From: Chryseobacterium daeguense DSM 19388
GTDB lineage: Bacteria > Bacteroidota > Bacteroidia > Flavobacteriales > Weeksellaceae
Assembly: GCF_000430825.1 (NCBI RefSeq)
Contig: NZ_AUMT01000023.1
Span: 1-32,167 of the forward strand
Direction: 5' to 3'
Length of the DNA stretch: 32,167 nucleotides
The stretch's first letter is position 1. The number at the start of each line of letters is the position of its first letter. The notes beneath the pieces were generated by a model. The model had not been told where the DNA came from, did not search any database, and saw nothing but the letters and a program-made list of their open reading frames with translations. Positions 25,341-32,167 of the stretch are shown piece by piece. The translations under genes and the position numbers were made by a program.

Positions 25341-25397
25341 TATTATATTTTAACATATCTCAAAATATGTAATATATCTATTTATCAGTATTTTAGC

Positions 25398-25405
25398 TAT
25401 ATTTG
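25398..25405 (+). promoter_or_regulatory. Candidate -7 box of the integrase gene
   Basis: TATATTTG, a full TAnnTTTG match, 65 bases before the integrase ATG. There is no TTG at the usual upstream distance. Within the 423-base gene-free stretch 25048-25470, this box, two terminators and the tRNA-like site are all I can support. Confidence 0.35.
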
Positions 25406-25470
25406 TATAAACTATTATACTTAGTTTTTATGTCTAAATATAGAAGAAGTAGCACCTAAACTGGCACCTG

Positions 25471-26712
25471 ATGAACTATACTTTCAAACTTAAGCAACCT
25501 AATGGTACAAAGGAATCTTTGATTTATTTCCGTTCTTTTTTCAACAATGAAAATAAGAATTTCATCTATTCTACAGGTGAGAAAATAAAACCAAGCGAAT
25601 GGGATTTTAAAGGTAGGCAACCAAACGACCTAAACGGAAGGACAAAAAAGGCAGAAATTCATCGTGGCGTAAAGATGCAGTTAGATCGCTACAGCAGTTT
25701 CTTCACCGAGATTGTTAATCGATATAAAAACATTAATGAAGAACTTACAGTCGATATCCTTAAACAAAGATTTGATGAAAAGTTCAAAAAAATTACTGTT
25801 AAAAGTGATTTTTTTAGAATTTATCAGGAGTTTTTAGATGAGAAAGAAAACGACTATACTGGGAATTCAATTTCAAACTCTACTTTGAAGCGTTACAAAT
25901 GCAATAAGAATCTACTCGAAGATTTTGAAAGCAATTGTAAAGTTAAGATTACTCTGGGAAAATTTGATGATAAACTTTACAATAGGTTTTTAAAGTATTG
26001 TATTGAAGAAAAAAAGCATTCTGCAAATACATTACATAGAAATGTCGGTTTGCTCAAAACTTTCCTTCTTTGGGCTCTCAATAAAAAATATACGTACAAT
26101 AACAATTTTATTACTTTTAAAAAACCTGCGAAATTCACAACTGATGAAATAGCATTAAATTATGAACAAGTTGAGCTCATATACAATTATGACTTCAGTG
26201 ATAACAAAAGATTGGAAAGGGTACGTGACCTTTTTGTTTTTGGATGCGCTACAGGAATGAGGTTTGGCAATTACAGCACGATTTCAAAAAGTGATGTTGA
26301 TGGTAATTTCATACGAGTTATCGATTTAAAAAGTAAATCTAAAAACTTAGCAATTCCTTTAAACAGTATTTCTAAATCAATACTCGAAAAGTATGATTAT
26401 AACCTGCCTAGTATTACAAATCAGAAGATGAATGAGTATATTAAAGAGGTTTTTAAAAAGCTAGAATTTACTGATGAAATAAAGAAGACTATGAAGTATG
26501 GTGATGAGTTGGTAGACCAAAAAGCTGAGTTTTGGACAAGAATTTCCTCACATACTGCAAGGAGAAGTTTCATCACTATAATGAAGAACAAACGAGTTCC
26601 TGATAAGGTGATAATGAGTTACACTGGTCATACTAGTTTGGAGGTCTTTAATGCTTATTACAGACCAAGCGAAGATGATAAGATCAATTATATGAATGAG
26701 GTTTTTAAGTAG
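25471..26712 (+). CDS. int: Tyrosine-type site-specific integrase
   Basis: 413 residues. Order: N-terminal arm-type DNA-binding region (1-100, MNYTFKLKQPNGTKES), SAM-like core-binding domain (about 110-215), catalytic domain (about 225-410). Catalytic residues: R264 in CATGMRFGNY, K289 region (LKSKSK), H361 and R364 in HTARRSF, H387 in GHTSLEV and nucleophile Y396 in FNAYY. All are present, so the enzyme could be active. The type is that of Bacteroidota integrative elements and prophages. Lying directly beside a tRNA-like 3' end, it most likely integrated the island into that tRNA. No excisionase or conjugation genes are visible, so the island is either small or continues past the right IS. 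Confidence 0.92.
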   Translation: MNYTFKLKQPNGTKESLIYFRSFFNNENKNFIYSTGEKIKPSEWDFKGRQPNDLNGRTKKAEIHRGVKMQLDRYSSFFTEIVNRYKNINEELTVDILKQRFDEKFKKITVKSDFFRIYQEFLDEKENDYTGNSISNSTLKRYKCNKNLLEDFESNCKVKITLGKFDDKLYNRFLKYCIEEKKHSANTLHRNVGLLKTFLLWALNKKYTYNNNFITFKKPAKFTTDEIALNYEQVELIYNYDFSDNKRLERVRDLFVFGCATGMRFGNYSTISKSDVDGNFIRVIDLKSKSKNLAIPLNSISKSILEKYDYNLPSITNQKMNEYIKEVFKKLEFTDEIKKTMKYGDELVDQKAEFWTRISSHTARRSFITIMKNKRVPDKVIMSYTGHTSLEVFNAYYRPSEDDKINYMNEVFK

Positions 26713-26742
26713 TCATTAAGTTAGAGTACACAAAAAAACTTT

Positions 26743-26947
26743 ATGGACGTTGGATTCTTTCGAATAATTTACAGATTATCCTATGATGATTTACTATTCA
26801 ATAAAAATGAGAAAGATTGAGAAGCTTTTGTAAAAGAGCAGATAAAACACCAAGCACAAATCCAGTAAAATTATCCTCAATGAAAGACTGATCAATGAGT
26901 TTGCAAGCTTAAATATTATTATATTAGTAGATAGTAAAGTTAAGTAA
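26743..26947 (+). pseudogene. Small decayed ORF between integrase and nuclease-NTPase gene
   Basis: From an ATG at 26743 the frame reads MDVGFFRIIYRLSYDDLLF and on to a TGA at 26818. The same frame then continues EAFVKEQIKHQAQIQ to a TAA. A further frame from about 26867 reads KIILNERLINEFASL to a TAA at 26945. Together they look like one protein of about 65-70 residues broken by a stop and a frameshift. The product is not recognised. It could also be chance in AT-rich DNA. Confidence 0.3.
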
Positions 26948-26976
26948 TAAACTTACTCTGTTATAATTAGATTTAT

Positions 26977-29253
26977 ATGATAAAATATGAATTACATCGG
27001 TTAGGATGGCACGACTTCCAACAACTCTGTCTAACAATTGTACGAGAAATCTTAGGACAAACTGTAACTAACTTTTTAGATACAAATGATGCTGGTATCG
27101 ATGGTGCTTTTTCAGGAACTTGGAAGCAAAAAAATGATGAAGATCTGAACGGGCATTTTATCATTCAATGTAAGTTTACTAATAAAGTACAAAGTAATTT
27201 AAAATTAAGTGACCTCACTGATGAGTTTGTAAAAATTGAAAGGCTCGTTGCTGAAGGACGGTGTAATTGTTATATTCTGATGACTAATGCTGGAGTTTCT
27301 GGCCAATTTGAATTGGGTTATGCAAAGAAGTTAGAAAAAATAGGTGTGAAAAAATGGAGAATCTTTGGAAACGATTGGATTTCTAATCAAATAACAGAAA
27401 GTAATCGGCTAAGGGCATTAGTGCCTAGAATTTATGGATTAGGAGATTTAAGTCAGATTCTCGATGAAAGAGCTTACTCACAAGCTAAAGAACTAATTTC
27501 GTCAATGAGAGAAGATCTTTCAAAAATAGTTATTACATCCTCATATTATAAGGCTGCAGAAGCAATGAATGAACACGGATTTGTTCTTATTATTGGAGAG
27601 CCGGCAGCAGGAAAAACAACGATTGCTTCTCTCCTAGCAATGGCAGCAGTTGATCAATGGCAACTAACTACATTCAAGCTAGATACTCCCGATTTAGTAA
27701 CTAAACATTGGAATCCTAATGATCCTAATCAATTTTTTTGGATTGATGATGCATTTGGTGTAACACAGTATGAGTCTGGTCTTGTTAATAGATGGAATCA
27801 TATTTTGATAGAAATAAAAGCAATGCTAAAGCAAGGTGTTAAAATCGTGATGACTTCCCGTGATTACATTTACAAGCGTGCAAGAAATGATTTAAAAGAA
27901 AGTGCATTTCCGCTATTTAATGAAAGCCAAGTTGTTATTGATTTACAGAAACTAACGCTTGATGAAAAACAAAAAATACTTTATAATCATATTAAACTTG
28001 GTAATCAACCAAAATCATTTCGGACAATAATCAAGCCCCATTTAACTGGTGTTTGTCAAAATAATCGCTTTATTCCTGAAATTGCAAGGAGATTAGGTGA
28101 TTCCGTCTTCACGAATAATCTTACAATAAATGAATATTCTCTACAAAATTTTGTAGAGAAGCAGGAGAGCTTTTTAGAAGATGTGATCAGGAGTCTTGAT
28201 AATGATTGTAAGGCTGCCTTAGGGCTTGTATATATGAGTAATGGTCTTCTAATTAGTCCGTTAGAGTTAGAGGAAAATGAAATTAACCTTCTTGCTAGGA
28301 TGGGTAGTAATTTGGGTAATTGTGTTCAAGCATTTGATTCTATGAACGGAAGCTTAGTACAGCACACATTTATCGATGACAATATGGTGTGGCGATATAA
28401 ACATCCTACAATCGGTGACGCTTATGCGAGGATAATTACCCAAAGCCCAGAGCTATTAGAAATCTATTTGAGAGGCACAAATGTTGAAAAATTATTAGAG
28501 CAAATCACTTGTGGAGATATTGGTCTGGAAAAGACGATTGTCGTTCCTAAGAAGATGTTTAGTATAGTACTTGAACGTATGCTTTCATTTAAAGAATCAA
28601 AATCATACAAGCTATCATATTTATCTGAATGGGACGCTTTAAAAAAGTTGCTATCCTTTCTCTCAAGAAGATCATCTAAAGAATTCCTGAAATTATTTGT
28701 GAATCAAAAACCTGAAATTTTTGATATTATTGTTAAGCCAACAATGTATTTTTATTATTCTAAGGAAATAGATACAGTTGTTAAATTAAATAGGTTTGGT
28801 TTACTACCTGAAAAGTACAGGAAAGAGTTTGTAGAATACATTTCTCATCATACTCTCTCGGGTGATGATCTCTATGTACTTAGGGATGAAGATATGCAAA
28901 CTGTTTTTTCTTTAGAAGAATTACAGGAGCTAAAACAAAAGATTAGAAATGACTTATTACCTCAAATATCTGACGTCAGACAAAAATATGAGAATGATTT
29001 TAATGATCAAGATGATTACACACCAGAGGAGCATATGGAAGAATTCTATGAAAAGATAAATATTCTGATTGAGGAGTTTGAAGAGGAAGATTCTATATGT
29101 CAAAGTTTAGAAAAAGAAAGAAAAAAAGCTAAGGACTGGGCTGAGGAGACTGATTATGAAAAACGAGAAAAGCCACAAAGAAAATTAGATTTACGAGATG
29201 ATAATAAACAACTAATTAGTTCGAGGAGCATTTTCGACGATATCGATCAGTGA
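26977..29253 (+). CDS. Mrr-like nuclease fused to a STAND-type (nSTAND3-like) NTPase; probable antiphage defence protein
   Basis: 758 residues, no signal peptide. Residues 1 to about 135 look like an Mrr-type PD-(D/E)xK restriction endonuclease domain: HDFQQLCLTIVREILG, then AGIDGAFSG (D42), then FIIQCKF (Q64, K66), the D...QxK catalytic pattern. After a linker, about 186-400 is a P-loop NTPase. Walker A is GEPAAGKTT (207-215, K213), Walker B is FFWIDDAFG (D257, D258), and a conserved-looking MTSRD (292-296) follows. A helical part then includes FIPEIARRLG. The STAND/nSTAND3 assignment is from these motifs and the layout. The remaining 350 residues are helical with no repeat I can name, ending in a Glu/Lys-rich likely coiled coil (about 681-725). 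By analogy with STAND defence proteins such as Avs, the C-terminal part would sense an invader, the NTPase would oligomerise, and the nuclease would cut DNA. That is inference. Confidence 0.7.
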   Translation: MIKYELHRLGWHDFQQLCLTIVREILGQTVTNFLDTNDAGIDGAFSGTWKQKNDEDLNGHFIIQCKFTNKVQSNLKLSDLTDEFVKIERLVAEGRCNCYILMTNAGVSGQFELGYAKKLEKIGVKKWRIFGNDWISNQITESNRLRALVPRIYGLGDLSQILDERAYSQAKELISSMREDLSKIVITSSYYKAAEAMNEHGFVLIIGEPAAGKTTIASLLAMAAVDQWQLTTFKLDTPDLVTKHWNPNDPNQFFWIDDAFGVTQYESGLVNRWNHILIEIKAMLKQGVKIVMTSRDYIYKRARNDLKESAFPLFNESQVVIDLQKLTLDEKQKILYNHIKLGNQPKSFRTIIKPHLTGVCQNNRFIPEIARRLGDSVFTNNLTINEYSLQNFVEKQESFLEDVIRSLDNDCKAALGLVYMSNGLLISPLELEENEINLLARMGSNLGNCVQAFDSMNGSLVQHTFIDDNMVWRYKHPTIGDAYARIITQSPELLEIYLRGTNVEKLLEQITCGDIGLEKTIVVPKKMFSIVLERMLSFKESKSYKLSYLSEWDALKKLLSFLSRRSSKEFLKLFVNQKPEIFDIIVKPTMYFYYSKEIDTVVKLNRFGLLPEKYRKEFVEYISHHTLSGDDLYVLRDEDMQTVFSLEELQELKQKIRNDLLPQISDVRQKYENDFNDQDDYTPEEHMEEFYEKINILIEEFEEEDSICQSLEKERKKAKDWAEETDYEKREKPQRKLDLRDDNKQLISSRSIFDDIDQ

Positions 29254-29410
29254 AAAAATGATTTTCTTAATTTTTTTCATATAAAATACGGAATTTTAGT
29301 CAAGATAAGTTTTATATTGATCAACTTAAATATTTGCATACCAATAGCAACACATATTTTTATACGTACAGAAATTTAATTTTGTACCACCATAAACCCT
29401 TCTGCTGTTT

Positions 29411-29447
29411 TTGTAAATAACGTAGAAAATATCTTGACTTATTTTTG
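29411..29447 (+). promoter_or_regulatory. Candidate promoter in the gap before darT
   Basis: TTG (29411-29413) and TATTTTTG (29440-29447), a full -7 match, but with a 26-base spacer, slightly longer than the usual 17-23. A second -7-like box, TAATTTTG, lies at 29377-29384. A transcript from here would cross the small ORF at 29513 and reach darT. Confidence 0.3.
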
Positions 29448-29512
29448 TTCAGGAAATCTTTTTTATTTTAAACGATTGTAAATTTTACACAAGTGGACAA
29501 AAGGAATTTCTG

Positions 29513-29581
29513 ATGAAAACAAATATTGAAGAATACTGTCAGCGGCTATCCAAGCTCTTTGAGCAATGCAGTTTATTTTAG
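29513..29581 (+). CDS. Possible 22-residue leader ORF upstream of darTG
   Basis: ATG at 29513 with AAAGGAA seven to thirteen bases before it, encoding MKTNIEEYCQRLSKLFEQ then CSLF and a TAG. The product is amphipathic in appearance and not recognised. It may be a real small peptide, the stump of a lost gene, or chance. The wider gene-free stretch 29254-29786 (533 bases) contains, besides this, two -7-like boxes and two copies of AGCTGTAA (29700-29707, 29754-29761). No RNA gene is evident. Confidence 0.25.
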   Translation: MKTNIEEYCQRLSKLFEQCSLF

Positions 29582-29786
29582 CTGCATTTTGTTTGGATAA
29601 AAAAACATTTGTCAATCCAAGAATATTTAGGACAAAAAATATTTGTAAGTACATAACAGTCAAATCATCAAAAATAAATTCTATATTAGTTGTTGAAACA
29701 GCTGTAAGAAATTATATCCAATCATACTGACGCAATGCGGAAATTTGGAAGATAGCTGTAATTGTAAACAAAGTGTAGTTAAAAAA

Positions 29787-30422
29787 ATGATTAATAAAAA
29801 TAAAGAATATTGCTATAGAATTATACATATCGAAAACCTGCCAATAATATTAGAAACTGGAATTGTATGCAAAAAAAACTCTAAAGCTAATTCTAATTAT
29901 ATTAATATTGGAAATCCTGAAATAATTGATGTAAGGAGTGAAACTAAGGTGAGAATTGAACATTATGGAATGATTGGTGATTACGTACCGTTTTATTTTA
30001 CATCCAAATCAATTATGCTCTTTAATATTCAAACGGGTTATAGACATCCTGTTGTTCCTAAAAGGGGACCTTCTGAAATTTTAGTAATGAGATTCAGAAT
30101 ATCGGATTTAATTTCACTTGATAAGAAGTGGTTTTTTACTGATGGACAAGCTAATGACGCTGCCACAACTCATTATAATTCTCTTTCTAAAATTGATAAA
30201 ATTGATTGGCAAAGTATTCATCAAAATAATTTTTCCAAATCTGAGGATTTTGACCGCGCTAGGCGTTATCAAGCAGAACTTTTAGTGAAGGATGAGGTTC
30301 CAATTCATATTATTGAATCAATAAATGTTTATGATGATGAAGCTAAAAAATATGTTGAAAAAATTTTGAAAGAGAATAAGCTAGAAATTAAAGTCAATAC
30401 TAATAAAATTTATTACTTTTGA
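29787..30422 (+). CDS. darT: DarT-type DNA ADP-ribosyltransferase toxin
   Basis: DarT transfers ADP-ribose from NAD+ to thymidine in single-stranded DNA, blocking replication; it acts as a toxin and in antiphage defence. From the ATG at 29787 it has 211 residues, the usual size; a TTG at 29745 would add 14 residues of poor quality. Family segments: YRIIHIENLPIILETGI (H14 in the NAD-binding start), GDYVPFYFTSKSIML, WFFTDGQANDAATTHYNSL, and the end motif RRYQAELLVKDEVP, whose E164 matches the catalytic Glu of known DarT proteins (E160 in the best-studied one). All key parts are there, so it is likely active. Its partner antitoxin darG starts 2 bases after its stop, typical of a DarTG operon. 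Confidence 0.9.
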   Translation: MINKNKEYCYRIIHIENLPIILETGIVCKKNSKANSNYINIGNPEIIDVRSETKVRIEHYGMIGDYVPFYFTSKSIMLFNIQTGYRHPVVPKRGPSEILVMRFRISDLISLDKKWFFTDGQANDAATTHYNSLSKIDKIDWQSIHQNNFSKSEDFDRARRYQAELLVKDEVPIHIIESINVYDDEAKKYVEKILKENKLEIKVNTNKIYYF

Positions 30423-30424
30423 AC

Positions 30425-31474
30425 ATGATTAAAATTGAGAAAGGAGATTTATTAACTGCAAATGTCACTGCCTTAGTGAATACAGTTAACACTGTAGGAG
30501 TTATGGGTAAAGGAATAGCTTTGCAGTTTAAAGAAGCTTTTCCGAATAATACTAAAAAGTATATTGAGGCATGTAAAAATAAAGAATTGATGCCTGGTAA
30601 ACTGTTGTCAGTTTGGGATGCAAACCTACAACTAGGTAAAAAATTAATTATTAATTTTCCGACAAAAGTTCATTGGCGTCATCCGTCAAAATATGAATAT
30701 ATTGAAAAAGGCTTAATATCTTTAAGAGAGTTAATTATCAAAGAAAAAATTGACAGTATTGCTATACCTCCACTTGGTTGCGGAAATGGAGGGCTTGATT
30801 GGAATGTAGTAAAAAAAATGATATTTATATCTTTAGAAGATTTAAATACAGAAATAATTCTTTTTGAACCAAATGAAGGTATTAAGGAAATTCTTCAAAA
30901 ACAGGAAACAAGAAAAATAACAAAACTAACTCCTGCAAGAGCAACACTATTATATTCTTTGTTTGCTTTTGAAAGCATTGGAGAATATAGTAGTTTATTT
31001 GCTGCAAATAAGCTGGCTTATTTTCTACAAAGAAAAGGACAAAAATTAAATTTGGACTTTAAACCTTATCATTATGGACCATATGCAATCGGTGTGGAAA
31101 AGGTTTTATACAGTCTTAATGGAGTTTATTTGAAAGGGATGGAACAAGGTAATGTAAAACCTTTTGAACCGCTTTACTTAAATTACGAAAAATGGGATGA
31201 AGTAAAAAAGTATGTGAACAATAATTTGACTACTGAAGAATTATTGAGGTTAAAAAGTTTAATTAAGTTTATTTCTAATTTTAGTTCTGAACTTTCATTA
31301 GAGGTTTTAGCCACTGTTGATTACATTCTTTTCCAAAACCCTAATTCTTCACTTGATGAGGTAATGTTGTCAATCAAAAAATGGAATATTAGAAAAAGTC
31401 AATTATTTAAAAAAACTTTAGTGGAAGAAGCTTATGTTTATTTGAAGAATTACAAAGAGCAAATTTTCGCATAA
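30425..31474 (+). CDS. darG: DarG-type macrodomain antitoxin
   Basis: Antitoxin of DarT: its N-terminal macrodomain removes ADP-ribose from thymidine in DNA, and its C-terminal part binds the toxin in known systems. The ATG at 30425 gives 349 residues; a TTG at 30419 would overlap the darT stop by four bases and only adds two residues. The macrodomain (about 1-155) has KGDLL, VNTVNTVGVMGKGIALQFK (ADP-ribose loop), NFPTKVHWR (K81, in the place of the lysine reported as catalytic in Thermus DarG) and PPLGCGNGGLDW. The second half (about 165-349: ATLLYSLFAFESIG, FKPYHYGPYAIGVEKVLYSL) matches the layout of full-length DarG, so this is the two-domain form and not a stand-alone macrodomain. Terminator follows at 31588. 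Confidence 0.9.
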   Translation: MIKIEKGDLLTANVTALVNTVNTVGVMGKGIALQFKEAFPNNTKKYIEACKNKELMPGKLLSVWDANLQLGKKLIINFPTKVHWRHPSKYEYIEKGLISLRELIIKEKIDSIAIPPLGCGNGGLDWNVVKKMIFISLEDLNTEIILFEPNEGIKEILQKQETRKITKLTPARATLLYSLFAFESIGEYSSLFAANKLAYFLQRKGQKLNLDFKPYHYGPYAIGVEKVLYSLNGVYLKGMEQGNVKPFEPLYLNYEKWDEVKKYVNNNLTTEELLRLKSLIKFISNFSSELSLEVLATVDYILFQNPNSSLDEVMLSIKKWNIRKSQLFKKTLVEEAYVYLKNYKEQIFA

Positions 31475-31587
31475 AAGTAATTCAGCTAAATCATATAGGC
31501 TAAACATTCAACTAGATTTTATTTGTAAAAGCCACAACTTTATCTGACAGTTAGGGGTTAAAAATAATTGTCAGTTATCCAATATTG

Positions 31588-31615
31588 TCCTTACTTCCAA
31601 AAGTAAGGATTTTTT
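31588..31615 (+). terminator. Rho-independent terminator after darG
   Basis: A 9-bp perfect stem (TCCTTACTT / AAGTAAGGA) with the loop CCAA and a T tract at 31610-31615, 113 bases after the darG stop. It lies in the 345-base gap before the right IS, whose only other content is a minus-strand fragment at 31669-31785. Confidence 0.8.
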
Positions 31616-31668
31616 GTTCCTCTGCAAGAGTTTCCAATAATTTTCTTATTGTTTATGTAATTTATTTC

Positions 31669-31785
31669 TTATTCTGACAATGTCTTTGATAAAAAAAGAA
31701 CCCACGCCGTTGGATCACCTTTTTTCAGTAGTTCATATAATTGAAAATCAGTTAGCTTTCGGTGCTGTGAGTTTGTACTTTTCAT
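31669..31785 (-). pseudogene. Short fragment resembling the start of a sigma-70-family factor
   Basis: ATG at 31785-31783 reading leftwards for 38 residues: MKSTNSQHRKLTDFQLYE then LLKKGDPTAWVLF and a stop. The pattern LTD-x-x-L-x-x-LLK-x-GD-x-x-A-[WF] resembles the N-terminus of ECF sigma factors. A run of seven T (on its coding strand) lies near its end, and one added base would open IKDIVRIRNKLHKQ, so a frameshift in a decayed gene is possible. The IS lies 34 bases upstream of its start. Identity is tentative. Confidence 0.35.
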
Positions 31786-31819
31786 AAGCGGTATTTTTCA
31801 GCTTAATGATTGCTAAAAG

Positions 31820-32167
31820 TGGAGTTGCTAACTTTGTTAGGACACAATTCTTATACTCTTTATCTTTAAGAGTATGAAAAAGATCAGAAAAAATTACAGT
31901 CTATAGTTTAAGATCCAAGCAGTATCTTTAAGTGAGCAGCGAGGCAATGTATCCTCGGTAGCTGAAGAATTTGGGATCTGTAAAGAAAGTCTCGTTAATT
32001 GGCGAAAACTTCACAAAGAAGGTAAACTTAGCAAGGAAAAACAAATATCCTCTGATCCAATAAGGGAAGAGTTATTGAGACTTCGCAAAGAACTGGAAGA
32101 AACAAAGCTTGAACGTGATATCTTAAAAAAGGCGGTAGGCATCTTCTCCAAGAGAGAGGGGTAAGAT
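31820..32167 (+). mobile_element. IS3-family insertion sequence, right copy, partial
   Basis: Inverted copy of the left element, starting TGGAGTTGC at 31820 and continuing past the window edge. It matches all 338 bases of the left copy except one (G to T in orfA codon 11) and shows 10 more bases, including the orfA stop codon. The host flank (AAAAG before the TG) differs from that at the left copy (GAAC in the same reading), so they are separate insertions. The duplicated target cannot be checked because the far ends are not visible. Confidence 0.85.
31874..32164 (+). pseudogene. IS3-family OrfA with a nonsense codon (E11 to stop)
   Basis: Same 96-codon frame as the left copy (ATG 31874, TAA 32162-32164, ending KREG), but codon 11 is TAG (31904-31906) where the left copy has GAG. 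Translation would stop after ten residues, and no good in-frame ATG restarts it before the helix-turn-helix. Without OrfA and the frameshifted OrfAB this copy should not transpose by itself, although the other copy could act on it. The change could also be a sequence error at a collapsed repeat edge. Confidence 0.75.

Noticed and set aside
25316..25390. Complete tRNA gene on the minus strand
   Set aside because: Only the last 25 bases resemble a tRNA; no anticodon arm, D arm or 5' acceptor strand (GGAGTTG) lies at the needed distance.
25431..25470. Nine-codon frame (MSKYRRSST) just before the integrase
   Set aside because: Too short to support as a leader peptide and without any attenuator structure; GCACCT occurs twice here but no role can be shown.
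29463..29663. 66-codon minus-strand frame with a hydrophobic start
   Set aside because: No ribosome site, no recognisable family and weak codon pattern in AT-rich DNA; not enough to call a gene.

Overview
The window looks like a piece of a Chryseobacterium-like chromosome (Bacteroidota, Flavobacteriia, family Weeksellaceae). The reasons are low GC, AT-rich intergenic DNA, TTG/TAnnTTTG promoter boxes, very large secreted proteins with a type IX secretion (T9SS) C-terminal sorting domain and GEVEDY modules, and an acpP-fabF-rnc-IPExxVDY-pyk order that I associate with flavobacteria. The genus is inferred by recognition, not by a search.

Layout. (1) 1-338 and 31820-32167 are two inverted, partial copies of one IS3-family element. 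They are identical except for one base, which puts a stop codon into the right-hand orfA. Because both window ends lie inside the same repeat, the window may be a contig that stopped at IS copies. (2) 339-11020 is a tandem family of secreted, cell-surface-type reprolysin-like (M12B) metalloproteases: an IS-decapitated fragment, a 972-residue protein and a 2153-residue protein built from FN3-GEVED repeats. (3) 11197-14164 holds minus-strand housekeeping genes: an MBL-fold hydrolase coupled to coaE, and ruvB. (4) 14441-18120 holds the plus-strand histidine-use genes hutI and hutG, then an aldehyde dehydrogenase. (5) 18295-22473 is a compact minus-strand operon, acpP-fabF-rnc-(IPExxVDY)-pyk, with overlapping ends. 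(6) 22803-25047 holds an SDR oxidoreductase, an AraC-type regulator and a secreted thermonuclease.

(7) From about 25316 to the right end is an accessory island. It opens with what looks like the displaced 3' end of a minus-strand tRNA (or tmRNA) gene, still followed by its terminator, and next to it a tyrosine integrase. Cargo: a small decayed ORF, a 758-residue protein joining an Mrr-like PD-(D/E)xK nuclease domain to a STAND-type NTPase, and a DarT-DarG pair (DNA ADP-ribosyltransferase toxin and macrodomain antitoxin). The island continues to the right IS copy, just before which lies a short sigma-factor-like fragment.

How the parts work together: the left and middle parts are ordinary core metabolism plus secreted proteases. 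The right part is an integrase-borne defence island combining a nuclease-NTPase sensor-type protein and a DNA-modifying toxin-antitoxin. The best candidate for something little described is the Mrr-STAND protein at 26977-29253 and its pairing with DarTG on a tRNA-targeted island.
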